This document shows, in pieces, positions 9,315-18,086 of a DNA stretch of 64,000 bases. The stretch is taken from NCBI GenBank assembly GCA_018242585.1, contig JAFEBQ010000003.1:1-64000 (forward strand). Direction: 5' to 3'. Origin of the DNA: Planctomycetota bacterium. GTDB lineage: Bacteria; Planctomycetota; Planctomycetia; Pirellulales; PNKZ01. How positions within the stretch are numbered: position 1 is the first letter of the stretch; every line of letters starts with the position of its first letter. The position numbers and the translations under genes are program-made. The notes beneath the pieces were generated by a model that worked only from the letters and a program-made list of their open reading frames with translations, was not told where the DNA came from and made no database searches.

Positions 9315-10466
9315 ATGAGTTCTTTCGGGACGGGAGCGCGGGGCATGGCCGAGTCGAACGGCGACAACGAACTGCACGACACGCTGCTGTTGTCGTTGGT
9401 GCCGGGCGTGGGGCCACAGACGCGCCGCGCCCTGCTCGAACGCTTCGGCACCGTGGCCGCGGTGCTCGACGCATCGACCAGCGACCTGGCCCAGACGTCG
9501 GGCGTCGGTCGTAAGCTGGCCGAGCGGATCGCCGCCGCCCGGCGTGAACTCGACGCCAGTGAAGCGTGCCGACTGGCGGCACAGCACAACATCACCATGC
9601 TGGCCGAAAGCGACCCGCGCTATCCGGCCTTGCTGCGCGAAATCTACAGCCCGCCGCAATTGCTCTATGTGCGCGGCCAGTTGTTGCCCCAGGACGCGGT
9701 GGCGATTGCGATCGTCGGTTCGCGCCACGCCACGCAATATGGTCTGGCCCAGGCCGAACGACTGGCCGGGGCGCTGGCCCGAGCGGGTTTGACGATTGTT
9801 AGCGGCTTGGCTCGCGGCGTCGATGCGGCCGCCCACCGGGGCGCGCTGGCCGCCGGCGGGCGCACGATTGCCGTGCTGGGCGGCGGCGTGTTGAACATCT
9901 ATCCACCCGAGCACCGAGGCCTGGCCGACGAGGTGCTGCAAGCCGGCGCGCTGATCAGCGAAGCGCCGCTGGAAAGCGCGCCCCACACCGGCTCGTTCCC
10001 CTCGCGCAATCGGATCATTTCGGGCATGTCGCTGGGCGTGGTCGTGGTCGAAGCGTCCAAGACCAGCGGCTCGCTGATCACGGCGCGGTTGGCGATGGAG
10101 CAAGGCCGCGAGGTCTACGCCGTGCCCGGTCGCGTCGACAGCCGGAACTCGCAAGGCTGCCACCGCTTGATTCGCGACGGGGCCAAGCTGGTCGAAACGC
10201 CCGACGACGTGTTGGAGGAGTTGGGCCCGCTGGTGGCGCCGGTCGCGCAGCCCGACGGGCGCGAGATTCGCGCGCCGGCCGAGTTGCTGCTCAACGAGCA
10301 AGAGCGTCGCGTGCTCGACTGTGTCGATACGCAAGGGGTCGATGTCGACGCGATCGTGGCGGCCACGGGGCTGCAAACGTCGCAAATCCTGGCCACGCTC
10401 AGCGTGCTGGAAGTCCGCCGCCTGATCCGCCGCACATCCGGCAGCAAAGTGGCGAGAAGGGGATGA
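9315..10466 (+). CDS. dprA: DNA-processing protein DprA
   Basis: A 383-residue protein from the ATG at 9315; an ATG at 9345, preceded by GGGAG, and a TTG at 9306 are alternatives. Residues 20-75 form a SAM/HhH-like N-domain (LVPGVGPQTRRALLERFG). The Rossmann-like domain carries IVGSRHATQYG, GLARGVDAAAHRGAL, GSFPSRNRIISG and TSGSLITARLA, the ssDNA-binding signature. A C-terminal winged helix follows (about 320-380). DprA loads RecA on incoming single-stranded DNA during transformation. No other competence genes lie nearby. Confidence 0.95.
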   Translation: MSSFGTGARGMAESNGDNELHDTLLLSLVPGVGPQTRRALLERFGTVAAVLDASTSDLAQTSGVGRKLAERIAAARRELDASEACRLAAQHNITMLAESDPRYPALLREIYSPPQLLYVRGQLLPQDAVAIAIVGSRHATQYGLAQAERLAGALARAGLTIVSGLARGVDAAAHRGALAAGGRTIAVLGGGVLNIYPPEHRGLADEVLQAGALISEAPLESAPHTGSFPSRNRIISGMSLGVVVVEASKTSGSLITARLAMEQGREVYAVPGRVDSRNSQGCHRLIRDGAKLVETPDDVLEELGPLVAPVAQPDGREIRAPAELLLNEQERRVLDCVDTQGVDVDAIVAATGLQTSQILATLSVLEVRRLIRRTSGSKVARRG

Positions 10467-10563
10467 GGAAAGTTGCTAGTTGCTAGCGGCTAGTTGCGAG
10501 TGAAAGGCAAGTACAACGCTTTGCGTCCCTCTTGCAACTAGGAACTAGCAGCCAGCAACTTCG
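10467..10563. repeat. Inverted TTGCTAG heptamer repeat pair between convergent genes
   Basis: The left arm, 10470-10501, reads as successive TTGCTAG, TTGCTAG, CGGCTAG, TTGCGAG words. The right arm, 10531-10562, is the reverse complement with substitutions. The two arms fill the entire gap between the dprA stop and the stop of the L,D-transpeptidase-like gene, consistent with a shared terminator-like hairpin. Confidence 0.8.
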
Positions 10564-11865
10564 TCACTTCCAAATAATCACATGCGAGCCGACGCTGACG
10601 ATGTTGTAGACGTCGTTGATGTCGGTCGCGCTCAGGCGAATCGAGCCCCGCGTGTCGATCGTTCCGTTCACCGTGGTCGCCGAGCCGTGAATCGACAGCT
10701 TTTGTCCCAGGTCGAGCATCTGCACGCCCAGCGGATTGGACGGATCGTCGGGGCCGATCACTTGCCCGTTGGGTCCTTGGTAGGTCGGCTTGGCCACTTT
10801 GCTCTGCACTTGAAACTCGCCATCGGCGATCGGCTGGTCCTGCCCCAGGTAGATCGGAAAGCGGCCGGCGTACATGTGGTGCAGGAACAACGTCAACTCG
10901 TGCCGTTGCAGGTCGATGAGCACGTCGAACGGACCGTGGACGACCTTCAACGTGTCGCCGGGGCGCAGGGCGTTGGGGTCGGCAATGCCGTTGATGTTGG
11001 CCAGCAACTGGGCTGGCACTTCGTAGGTCGTGGCGATCTTGTCCAGCGTGTCGCCGGGCTGCACCACGTAAGCCGGCGCGAGCACGTGCTGCCGCGAGTA
11101 GATCACCGAACCGGCCAGTTGATCGAGCAGGTTCAGCAACCGGTCTCGATCTCCGGCCGACAACCGCGAGTCCGTGACCCATTTCGACAAATCGAGCAAC
11201 ACCTCGTCAAGCTTGCCGGCTTGCAACTGTTGTTGGCTGGTGGCCCAGGCCGTGGCGAACTCGGCGTGGGCGTCCGTGGACGAAGTGTCGGTCGTCGTCG
11301 AGTTGGTCGCCGTCGCCGTGCTGGCGTAGGTGTCTCCCAGCGGTGAAGCCGGCGGAGTCGCCGGCATGGTCGGCTCGCTGGACGACGCCGGTGTCGCCGT
11401 AGCCGCAGTCGACGTGGCCAACACAGTCGGCGCGCCGGTCCCGGTTGGCGAGCTGGTCGAATTGTTCGTCGCGCCTGCCGCGGCAAACGGATCGGTCGTC
11501 GACGAGATGCTGGTCCCCAGATTATTGCCGCTCGGGCCGGTCGAAGCTGTGGCGGCGTTGGGCGCGGCGGAAGTGGCCGCCGTGGCGGGTTCGTTCGGAA
11601 CGGTGGGCCAACTCGTCGTCGAACCCTGGGCATCCTGCGACGACGTATCGTTCGTCGCCGGCGTGCTGACCGACAATACCTTTGGCGCGGCCGGCGCGGC
11701 GACAGGTGCGCTCGCCGCCGAGGGCATTTCCACGCTAGGGGCCACGCCCCACACGGTGGCTTCGGCGGGCGGGTGCGAATCGCTGGGGCCGGTCAGAACC
11801 ACGTAGGCCCCATAGCCTACGGCCGACAACACGATTGCCATGAACAGCGTTTTGATCGTAGTCAC
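10564..11865 (-). CDS. LysM / YkuD-fold L,D-transpeptidase-like protein with Cys-to-Ser active site
   Basis: A 433-residue protein from a GTG start chosen because AAGGAGG lies 8 bases upstream; the longer open frame has no such site. Residues 4-22 are a membrane anchor, followed by a long Ala/Thr/Ser/Pro-rich linker to about 200. LysM spans about 265-310 (YVVQPGDTLDKIATTYEVP) and a YkuD-like domain about 315-433. The conserved His is at 393 (IHGSATT), but the catalytic motif normally S-x-G-C-x-R reads DTRGSIRLS, with Ser at 408 encoded by TCG (10642-10644). Family members crosslink peptidoglycan through this Cys. This one may be inactive, use Ser, or only bind the wall. Confidence 0.85.
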   Translation of the reverse strand: MTTIKTLFMAIVLSAVGYGAYVVLTGPSDSHPPAEATVWGVAPSVEMPSAASAPVAAPAAPKVLSVSTPATNDTSSQDAQGSTTSWPTVPNEPATAATSAAPNAATASTGPSGNNLGTSISSTTDPFAAAGATNNSTSSPTGTGAPTVLATSTAATATPASSSEPTMPATPPASPLGDTYASTATATNSTTTDTSSTDAHAEFATAWATSQQQLQAGKLDEVLLDLSKWVTDSRLSAGDRDRLLNLLDQLAGSVIYSRQHVLAPAYVVQPGDTLDKIATTYEVPAQLLANINGIADPNALRPGDTLKVVHGPFDVLIDLQRHELTLFLHHMYAGRFPIYLGQDQPIADGEFQVQSKVAKPTYQGPNGQVIGPDDPSNPLGVQMLDLGQKLSIHGSATTVNGTIDTRGSIRLSATDINDVYNIVSVGSHVIIWK

Positions 11866-11873
11866 CCGAGCGT

Positions 11874-11880
11874 CCTCCTT
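11874..11880 (-). promoter_or_regulatory. Strong ribosome-binding site that sets a GTG start
   Basis: On the minus strand the sequence reads AAGGAGG, 8 bases before the GTG at 11863-11865. It is one of the few canonical Shine-Dalgarno sites in this window, and it fixes the start of the L,D-transpeptidase-like gene 45 codons inside the longest open frame. Confidence 0.75.
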
Positions 11881-12171
11881 GACGATCAGACGGGCCAGCG
11901 AACCGGCTTGTAGCGCACCAAATGATGAACGAGCAGCACGATTCGCGTTGTCGCGAACGGCGGCGGCGACACTTTTCGGCAGCCTAAACGACGGGATCAT
12001 ACCGTAGGCTGCCCAGTGTGGCTACGCGAGTTATGGCGATCGTGGCGGGCAGGGTCAAAGCGCATCGGCCGTCCCAGGCCGCCAGCCCCCAATCGACCCC
12101 CTTGTCACACCGGCGGCTGCCAGCAATGCTGGCGGTTTCGTCACGGTTCACTTTCCTTGGCCGAGTTGTCG

Positions 12172-12711
12172 ATGCGCGAAGTCTGGTGCCGCCGAAACAC
12201 CCGGCCGTTATTGGTCGTTGCCCTGGCGCCGACCCTATTGCTACTGATGGCCTCGGGCGTCGTCCTGCTGGGGGCTGGATTCGCGGCGGGTGTGCTGGCC
12301 GGGCTGGCGGTCGCGGGTTTCCTGACGCTGGCCGGGCTGTGGCTCTGGTTTCGCTGGCATCCGCTGTTGGGCTACGAGGCGGGATCGCTCCTTTGTTGGT
12401 TGAACGGGGCGCGGCCCATTCGCGTCCCCATTGAAGTCGTCGAGGGGTTCCTGCTCGGCCAAGGGCCCAGCTATTTGCCCGGCAAGGCGCCCGCGCGCCT
12501 CGACACCAACACGCTGGTCATCCGACTGGCCGAGCGCGCCGCCGAGTGGGAGCAGGTCGAAACCAACTCGCGACTGGCCGGCTGGTGTGGTCACTATGTG
12601 ACCATTCGCGGCACCTGGAGCGAGCCGCTGACGCTGGCGCTGGTGAACCGCTTGAATCAACGCCTGTACGATGTCACCCATCCGCCGCCGACGGCCGGAG
12701 TGGCCTCATGA
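12172..12711 (+). CDS. Small membrane protein, unknown function
   Basis: A 179-residue protein from the ATG at 12172; the frame is open further upstream but those residues look non-coding. Two adjacent hydrophobic helices span about 15-60 (LLVVALAPTLLLLMASGVVLL and FAAGVLAGLAVAGFLTLAGL), followed by a soluble C-terminal domain of about 110 residues containing PIEVVEGFLLGQGPSYLPG. The fold resembles a bacterial PH-like or immunity-like membrane protein, but I do not recognise a family. Its stop overlaps the ATG of mfnB (ATGA), so the two are translationally coupled. Confidence 0.75.
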   Translation: MREVWCRRNTRPLLVVALAPTLLLLMASGVVLLGAGFAAGVLAGLAVAGFLTLAGLWLWFRWHPLLGYEAGSLLCWLNGARPIRVPIEVVEGFLLGQGPSYLPGKAPARLDTNTLVIRLAERAAEWEQVETNSRLAGWCGHYVTIRGTWSEPLTLALVNRLNQRLYDVTHPPPTAGVAS

Positions 12712-13448
12712 CCCAGTTGCTGGTCAGCGTGCGCGACGCGGTCGAAGCCGAGCGAGCGCTGCGCGGCGGCGCGGCCTTGATCGACGTCAAGGAGCCGGCC
12801 CACGGTTCGTTGGGGGCCGCGTCAATCGACACGGTGCGCCAGGTGGCCGCCGCGGTTGCTGGTCGCGTGCCGCTCAGCGTGGCGCTGGGAGAGCTGCGTG
12901 ACGTCGCTGGCGATGCGCCGTTGCCGGCGTGGCCGGCCGGCGTTGGCTTCGCCAAGCTAGGGCTGGCTGGCTTGGCCGAGCGCAGCGATTGGCAACTCGG
13001 GTGGGGCCGCACGCTCGTCACCTGGCCGGCCCTCGTCACACCGGTGGCCGTCGCCTACGCCGACTGGCAACAGGCCGGCGCGCCGTCGCCACAGGCGATC
13101 TTGGACGTCGGCGCGGCCTTGGGCTGTGGCGCGCTGTTGCTCGACACCTTCGACAAATCGCGGGGACGGTTGCTCGATTACCTGTCGCTCGACGCGCTGT
13201 TGCCGATTGTCCGCGCGGCACGGCATCGCGAGTTGCTGGTCGTGCTGGCCGGATCATTGCGACTGGAAGATGTTGATTTGCTGCTGCCTTTAGCACCCGA
13301 TTATCTGGCCGTGCGCGGAGCGGTCTGTCACGGCGATCGAAATGACACACTCGACGAGCAACTGGTCGCTCAGTGGTGCGAGCGTTTAGAGTGTTCCCGT
13401 CGTGGACGCAATCAAGCGGTGAAATCCGTAGGTCAGGCCTCGGCCTGA
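12708..13448 (+). CDS. mfnB: (5-formylfuran-3-yl)methyl phosphate synthase (MfnB, DUF556)
   Basis: A 246-residue protein overlapping the preceding gene by four bases. It shows the MfnB signature: VSVRDAVEAERAL near the start, then IDVKEPAHGSLGA with the Schiff-base Lys (about 28), VGFAKLGLAG with the second conserved Lys (about 85), and LLLDTFDKSRGRLLDYL with the conserved acid residues. The enzyme joins two glyceraldehyde-3-phosphates to make the furan precursor of methanofuran, used in tetrahydromethanopterin-linked C1 metabolism, which planctomycetes are known to encode. No other genes of that pathway are here. The last residues (about 240-246) are encoded by an intergenic palindrome (13428-13449). 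Confidence 0.88.
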   Translation: MTQLLVSVRDAVEAERALRGGAALIDVKEPAHGSLGAASIDTVRQVAAAVAGRVPLSVALGELRDVAGDAPLPAWPAGVGFAKLGLAGLAERSDWQLGWGRTLVTWPALVTPVAVAYADWQQAGAPSPQAILDVGAALGCGALLLDTFDKSRGRLLDYLSLDALLPIVRAARHRELLVVLAGSLRLEDVDLLLPLAPDYLAVRGAVCHGDRNDTLDEQLVAQWCERLECSRRGRNQAVKSVGQASA

Positions 13449-13526
13449 CACGGCGGTGCTTCGCAAGTGTGGCGGGTTAAAGTTGCGATCGACGCCACCA
13501 TGAAGTCAGGCCAAGGCCTGACCTAC
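13428..13526. repeat. Inverted GTCAGGCC..GGCCTGAC repeat pair overlapping the mfnB stop
   Basis: A 22-base unit at 13428-13449 (each half GGTCAGGC/GCCTGAC, itself palindromic) recurs in reverse complement at 13505-13526 with one mismatch. The left copy supplies the final codons and stop of mfnB. The pair spans the gap between mfnB and the convergent gene at 13547. Confidence 0.8.
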
Positions 13527-13546
13527 TTCGAGGCGTCATCAAACGA

Positions 13547-14146
13547 TTACCTGCCCGGGCGGTCGCGGCCGGGAACCAGCGTGCGCATCATCTGTTCGAG
13601 CCGATGACGCTGGATCACGGTGAAGAACGTCTCGAGTTTGCGCTTGGCGTCGGGGTCACGACTGGCCACGTCGCTTCGCGTCCGCTCGAACACGAGTTGC
13701 CACAGGTCCGAATCGTCGGTGTTCGATGCGGCGTCGAGGATCGGCTTCCAGATCAGCAGATCCTCGAACTCGCGGCGGAGGTATTGCTCGCGCCCACGAC
13801 CTCGCTCGCGATAGTACCGATCGACTTTATCTTGCAGCCACAGGGTCGCCAGCCGCGACAGGTTGATGACCATGTGCTGCTGTTCGTCGACCGGCAAGTC
13901 GCGATAGACCGCGCGCCAATCGTAGCCGGCGCGAAAGTCCCGGTGCAATTGCCGAATCCAGCGGCGATTCACCTCAAGCGGCACATTGTCGGCCGGCGCT
14001 GTGCGCAGCCATTCGCCAAACGCCTCGCGATCGTCGGCCGTGGTGTCGCGCTGCTCGAACCGCGCCGCCTGCCACACGGCCGCGACGCTAACGCCCGACA
14101 GGGCCAGCAGGACAAGCAGCGTGAGGAAGTTCTTGAGGCGGGACAT
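13547..14146 (-). CDS. Membrane-anchored protein of unknown function
   Basis: A 199-residue protein. Residues 5-27 form one N-terminal membrane helix or uncleaved signal (FLTLLVLLALSGVSVAAVW). The remainder is soluble, charged and predicted helical, with WLRTAPADNVPLEVNRRWIRQL, DYRERGRGREQYLRREFEDLLIW and a C-terminal Arg-rich tail. I do not recognise the family; similar lone exported helical proteins are common in planctomycetes. It is convergent with mfnB and separated from the upstream dusB by a repeat-containing gap. Confidence 0.65.
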   Translation of the reverse strand: MSRLKNFLTLLVLLALSGVSVAAVWQAARFEQRDTTADDREAFGEWLRTAPADNVPLEVNRRWIRQLHRDFRAGYDWRAVYRDLPVDEQQHMVINLSRLATLWLQDKVDRYYRERGRGREQYLRREFEDLLIWKPILDAASNTDDSDLWQLVFERTRSDVASRDPDAKRKLETFFTVIQRHRLEQMMRTLVPGRDRPGR

Positions 14147-14461
14147 GGGGAGAAGAGGGGTTAGGGACTAGGGGCTAGGGATGAGGGGAAAACAAGCTGA
14201 TGGCGATTGAAGCAAGTATTCATTTGACGCGAACGCATTCCCGTTAGCCCCCGGTCAATGACCGGGGGCCTTGTGCCCGAGCGCCTTCAGCAATGTCACT
14301 CGCCGCACATTAACAAAGCAACGCCGGTCATTGTATCGCGGCGGATTGAGGTTTGACGCGCTTTCGATAAGAATGTCCTGGGGAAGCGTCGATGACGCAC
14401 GTTACCACTCGTTCATTATTCGCCAGTTACCCAGCAATTCGTAGCTTGTTCGAGATTCCTC
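14147..14461. repeat. Divergent gap with GGGACTA heptamer arm and a CCCCCGGTCA palindrome
   Basis: A run of GGGGTTA, GGGACTA, GGGGCTA, GGGATGA words occupies 14157-14190. At 14244-14269 lies a 26-base near-palindrome centred on GGTCAATGACC. The same palindrome recurs at 60879-60904 with one difference. No gene is visible. Confidence 0.7.
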
Positions 14462-15562
14462 ATGGTCGGCCGTGTCACTCCCATCACCAAGTCTGAGTTG
14501 TCGCCGGCCGCGGTCGACGTAGGGTTCGAGGTCCGCGGGTTCGAGGTCCGCCCGTTGCGGATCGGCCCGCTGGTGATCGATCCGCCGATTCTGCAAGCGC
14601 CGATGGCGGGCTACACCAACTACGCCTATCGCCAGATCGTGCGCCAGTTCGGCGGCGCTGGCCTGCAAGCCACCGAGATGGTCAGCGCCCGGGGTTTTCT
14701 CTCGATCGAGGAACACAAGGACGATTTCCCGGAACGGCTCTGGGGGGTGAAAGACGAGGCGCGTCCGCTGGCCGTGCAGATTTGGGACAACGATCCCGAG
14801 ACGCTGGCCAAGGTGGGAGCCCGGCTGGCGCACGAGTTCCGTGTGAGCGTCGTCGATATCAACTTTGGCTGCCCGGTGAAGCAGATCACGGCCGAAGCCC
14901 ACAGCGGTTCCTACCTGTTGCGGTGGCCCGATCGCATTGGCGCGATTGTCGAGCGCGTCAGTCAGGCCTGCGCCCCGGTGCCGGTGACGGCCAAGATTCG
15001 CTTGGGCTGCACGCGCGACTGCATTAACGCCATCGATGTGGCCCACGCGGTTGAAGGGGCCGGCGGGGCGGCCTTGACCGTGCATGGGCGGACGGCGGCC
15101 GACTTCTTCAAAGGCTCGGCCGATTGGGACCAGATCGCCCGCGTGAAGCAAGCCATGCAGCGGATTCCGCTGATCGGCAACGGCGACTTGGATTCGCCCC
15201 AGAAGGTCGTCCACGCGCTGCGCACGTACGGCGTGGACGGCGTGATGATCGCGCGGGCGGCGCTGAACAAGCCCTGGCTGTTCCGGCAATCATGCGCTGC
15301 GCTGCGCGGCGAGCCGATTCCGCGGGATCTGACGCTCGACGAAGAACGCGCGCTGTTGCTTGAGCACTTTCAATTGGTCGTCGTCAGGTTCGGCGAGCAA
15401 AAGGGGACCGTGCTGATGCGCAAGTTCGCCTGCTGCTACGCCCAGGGGCGGCCCGGTGCGCGCGAGTTTCGCACCCGCGTCGCGCATGTCACTTCGCCGG
15501 CCGAGTTTCATGACGTGGTCGAGCGCCACTTCCCGCGCTGCGAGACGTTGACGCCGCACTAG
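14462..15562 (+). CDS. dusB: tRNA-dihydrouridine synthase
   Basis: A 366-residue flavoprotein of the Dus TIM-barrel family. Visible motifs in order: ILQAPMAGYTNYAYRQI (FMN and substrate entry), ATEMVSARGF, VQIWDNDPETLAK, VDINFGCPVKQI with the catalytic Cys near residue 137, VTAKIRLGC, TVHGRTAADFFKG, IPLIGNGDLDSP and GVMIARAALNKPWLF. The family reduces uridine in the tRNA D-loop using NADPH and FMN. Length and motif order fit the DusB group. The N-terminal 40 residues, with a duplicated FEVRGFEVR segment, are an extra lead-in. It appears monocistronic. Confidence 0.93.
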   Translation: MVGRVTPITKSELSPAAVDVGFEVRGFEVRPLRIGPLVIDPPILQAPMAGYTNYAYRQIVRQFGGAGLQATEMVSARGFLSIEEHKDDFPERLWGVKDEARPLAVQIWDNDPETLAKVGARLAHEFRVSVVDINFGCPVKQITAEAHSGSYLLRWPDRIGAIVERVSQACAPVPVTAKIRLGCTRDCINAIDVAHAVEGAGGAALTVHGRTAADFFKGSADWDQIARVKQAMQRIPLIGNGDLDSPQKVVHALRTYGVDGVMIARAALNKPWLFRQSCAALRGEPIPRDLTLDEERALLLEHFQLVVVRFGEQKGTVLMRKFACCYAQGRPGAREFRTRVAHVTSPAEFHDVVERHFPRCETLTPH

Positions 15563-15691
15563 CCCCTCTTCCTCCGCCGTTCATGGCGAGATTTTAAGAC
15601 GTTTCGCCCGTTGCTGGTGGCAGTCTGGCCGCGAGCCCCTAGAATTCAGTTAGCGAGCGTTTCCTCCCCTCGGGCCAGGTGGAGATCAATC

Positions 15692-16732
15692 ATGTCGCGC
15701 TACTTTGTCATATCGCGCTGCCGGTGGCTGGCGTGGGTTGCAGTGTTCGTGGGCGTCTTTGCCTGGGCTGGGTCGGCATCGGCCCAGATCGGCGGCTCGA
15801 GCACCTGGCTCGACAACTACGTGCGGCCGCAGTTGGCCTGGCTGTCGGTGAACGGCGCGTTCGGCTCGCCGGCGCCAATGCAGGGGGCGTATCCAGCAAT
15901 GGCCGGGTACGGCGGCGCGATGGGCTATGGCGCGACCGGCGCTGGATACATGCCGGGCATGGGCTTCGCGCCGGGCGTTGGCGCGATGGCCGTCGGCTAT
16001 GGACCGCTGGGCATCTACGGCGGGCTCGGCTCGTACGCCGTGCCGGGCATGTACACGCCGGGGGGCTACTACGGTGGACTGGGTAACGGCGGCATGGGGT
16101 ATGGTGGCGGATTCGTGTCGCCGTATCTCGCCGGCTATGGCATGCCCGGCTACGGCGCCATTGCCGCGCCGGGAATGATGGCCGGCGTCGGTTACGCGCC
16201 TTACTCCTTTGGGCGCTTTCACGGGTACGGCTTCGGCGGCTGGCCGGGCTATGGTGCGTGGTCGCCGTATGGAATGGGGGCGGGATACGGCTATGGCGGT
16301 TATGGTCTAGGTGGCTACGGCCTAGGTGGTTACGGGCTCGGTGGCTATGGGGCGGGCGGCTACGGCTTGGCCGGCTACGCGGGAAGCCCGTGGTCGTACA
16401 GCATGTTCGGCAGCTTCCCTTACGCCGGCTTTGGCACGGCCGGAGCGCTGGGCTATTCGTCGGCGCTCTATGGGCAGCAAGTTCGTCAGACGCAGGCCAT
16501 CTATCAACTGCAACAGCAGGCGATTCTCTCGGAGTTGCAACAAGCGCAAGTGCGGCTCAACCAACTCGACGCGCAGCGCGACGGCGTGTTGAACCAGTAT
16601 CTGAACATGACCGGCGAGAATCGCGCCAAGTTCCGCACGGCGCTGCGGGCGGCGTACGACAAGCTGCCGGCCGCGCAACAAGCCGCCTGGAACGCCGACG
16701 CCACAGTGCAGCGGATTCTGCAAGAGCGCTAA
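15692..16732 (+). CDS. Secreted Gly/Tyr-rich low-complexity protein with C-terminal helix
   Basis: A 346-residue protein from the ATG at 15692, preceded by an AGGTGGAG ribosome site. A signal peptide covers 1-34 (cleavage after SASA). Residues 60-250 are dominated by Gly, Tyr, Ala and Pro. They include a short tandem run of GGYGLGGYGL units near 205-235. Residues 265-346 change to a Gln-rich, probably coiled-coil segment (QTQAIYQLQQQAILSELQQA). Such proteins are often surface or matrix components; no enzymatic domain is visible and the function is unknown. Confidence 0.8.
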   Translation: MSRYFVISRCRWLAWVAVFVGVFAWAGSASAQIGGSSTWLDNYVRPQLAWLSVNGAFGSPAPMQGAYPAMAGYGGAMGYGATGAGYMPGMGFAPGVGAMAVGYGPLGIYGGLGSYAVPGMYTPGGYYGGLGNGGMGYGGGFVSPYLAGYGMPGYGAIAAPGMMAGVGYAPYSFGRFHGYGFGGWPGYGAWSPYGMGAGYGYGGYGLGGYGLGGYGLGGYGAGGYGLAGYAGSPWSYSMFGSFPYAGFGTAGALGYSSALYGQQVRQTQAIYQLQQQAILSELQQAQVRLNQLDAQRDGVLNQYLNMTGENRAKFRTALRAAYDKLPAAQQAAWNADATVQRILQER

Positions 16733-16823
16733 CACTCCGTGGCTGCGAAAGCCATCTCCCGAAAACAGCCTCAATGAGGCATAATCGCCGCTCCTGCATT
16801 GCGCACCCAGGAGACAAGCGACG

Positions 16824-17972
16824 ATGGCCAACGGACGGACATGCACTCAAGTTCTCGCCACGCTCGGCCTCGCGCTTTTGACCACGTTTGCGAACGCCGA
16901 GTCGCCGGCCGAGGCTACGGTTGCGTTGCCGACGGACGGGAATCACATCTTTGCATCGGTCACGTTCAACAATCGATCACTGTTGTTCGCCTTAGATACT
17001 GGCAGCGCGTACAACGTCTTTGACATTTCCTTAGCTGGTGAAATCGCGGCAATCCAGCCGTCGAGTGACGCGCAGGTGACACGGGTTGATGGGCGTGCCG
17101 TAGTGCCACTCCGACTCGGCACACTCGATATGACCGACATGGCGCACACAAAGCTTTTCGATTTCACCAAGATACGGCGGGCTTGCGGCAAGGACGTGCG
17201 CGGTTTGTTGGGAATGGGGGCGCTAGGTAGATACCGGCTGGAATTTGACTTTGACCACCAGATTTTACACATTACGTCGTCACAAGAGATGCCAGACCAA
17301 ACGTGGGGAGAGCCCATTTACTTGGATTTCGACAATGGTGGCAGGCCACATCTCAACATGCGGATCGCAAAGGAATGGCAATCGTTCATGATCGATTCGG
17401 GAGCGAACATAAACGTATTGAGCGACTCGCTATTTACCACGCTCGTGTCACAAGGATTAATCACGGACATTCACGATGACGGAATCGTCGGCGTCAAGGG
17501 CTACAAGTCAACTTGCTCTGGGCGGCTGACAAAGATTGAGCGGGACGGATTTGTTCACCATCGAATTAGTGTGACGGCGTCTTGCAATACCAATGCATTA
17601 GGGTTGCCGTTCTTGTCGCGCTACCAAATCATCTGCGACTTCCCCACCAGAAAATGCTTTCTCAAGAAGAGCCGGCTACATGCTTACGTCGAAGGCTCGC
17701 CTGATACGAGTGGGTTAGTCTTTGCCGCCGAGGACAACCGTGTCATTGTGGAGCACGTTGCCGTGCAAAGCGTTGCCGCCAAGGCCGGAATCATGGTGAA
17801 AGATCGGCTGATACGCGTCCAGGATTTGCAGGCGATTCCAGATAACATTCAAGAACTACGGAATCTTCTGAAGCGGCAAGTAGGCAAGAAAATTGAGGTA
17901 GTGATCGAACGAAGCGGCAGCGAAATGAAATTCGACGTTGATTTACCTCTGGAACCGCGGCGGTCATTTTGA
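16824..17972 (+). CDS. Secreted retropepsin-like aspartyl protease with PDZ domain
   Basis: A 382-residue protein with a signal peptide (1-25, cleavage after ANA). It carries two aspartyl-protease half-sites, FALDTGSAYNVF near 55 and FMIDSGANINVLSDS near 188, so a single-chain two-lobed pepsin/retropepsin-like fold is likely. Residues 290-375 resemble a PDZ domain (VIVEHVAVQSVAAKAGIMVKDRLIRVQDLQ). PDZ pairing with aspartyl protease domains is known in bacterial exported proteins. Codon use is clearly more AT-rich than the flanking genes (stretches near 50-55% G+C), which points to recent acquisition. It is convergent with the adenine methyltransferase gene. Confidence 0.85.
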   Translation: MANGRTCTQVLATLGLALLTTFANAESPAEATVALPTDGNHIFASVTFNNRSLLFALDTGSAYNVFDISLAGEIAAIQPSSDAQVTRVDGRAVVPLRLGTLDMTDMAHTKLFDFTKIRRACGKDVRGLLGMGALGRYRLEFDFDHQILHITSSQEMPDQTWGEPIYLDFDNGGRPHLNMRIAKEWQSFMIDSGANINVLSDSLFTTLVSQGLITDIHDDGIVGVKGYKSTCSGRLTKIERDGFVHHRISVTASCNTNALGLPFLSRYQIICDFPTRKCFLKKSRLHAYVEGSPDTSGLVFAAEDNRVIVEHVAVQSVAAKAGIMVKDRLIRVQDLQAIPDNIQELRNLLKRQVGKKIEVVIERSGSEMKFDVDLPLEPRRSF

Positions 17973-18086
17973 CGGCCAACGATTTCGGCGACGATCCCCA
18001 GGGGATGAAACCTCTGGGATTGTGCGGCGACTGCTATGGTTTGCGTCGTCTGCCGCGTCGAAGCTTCTTCTCTCGCGTCGGCGAGT

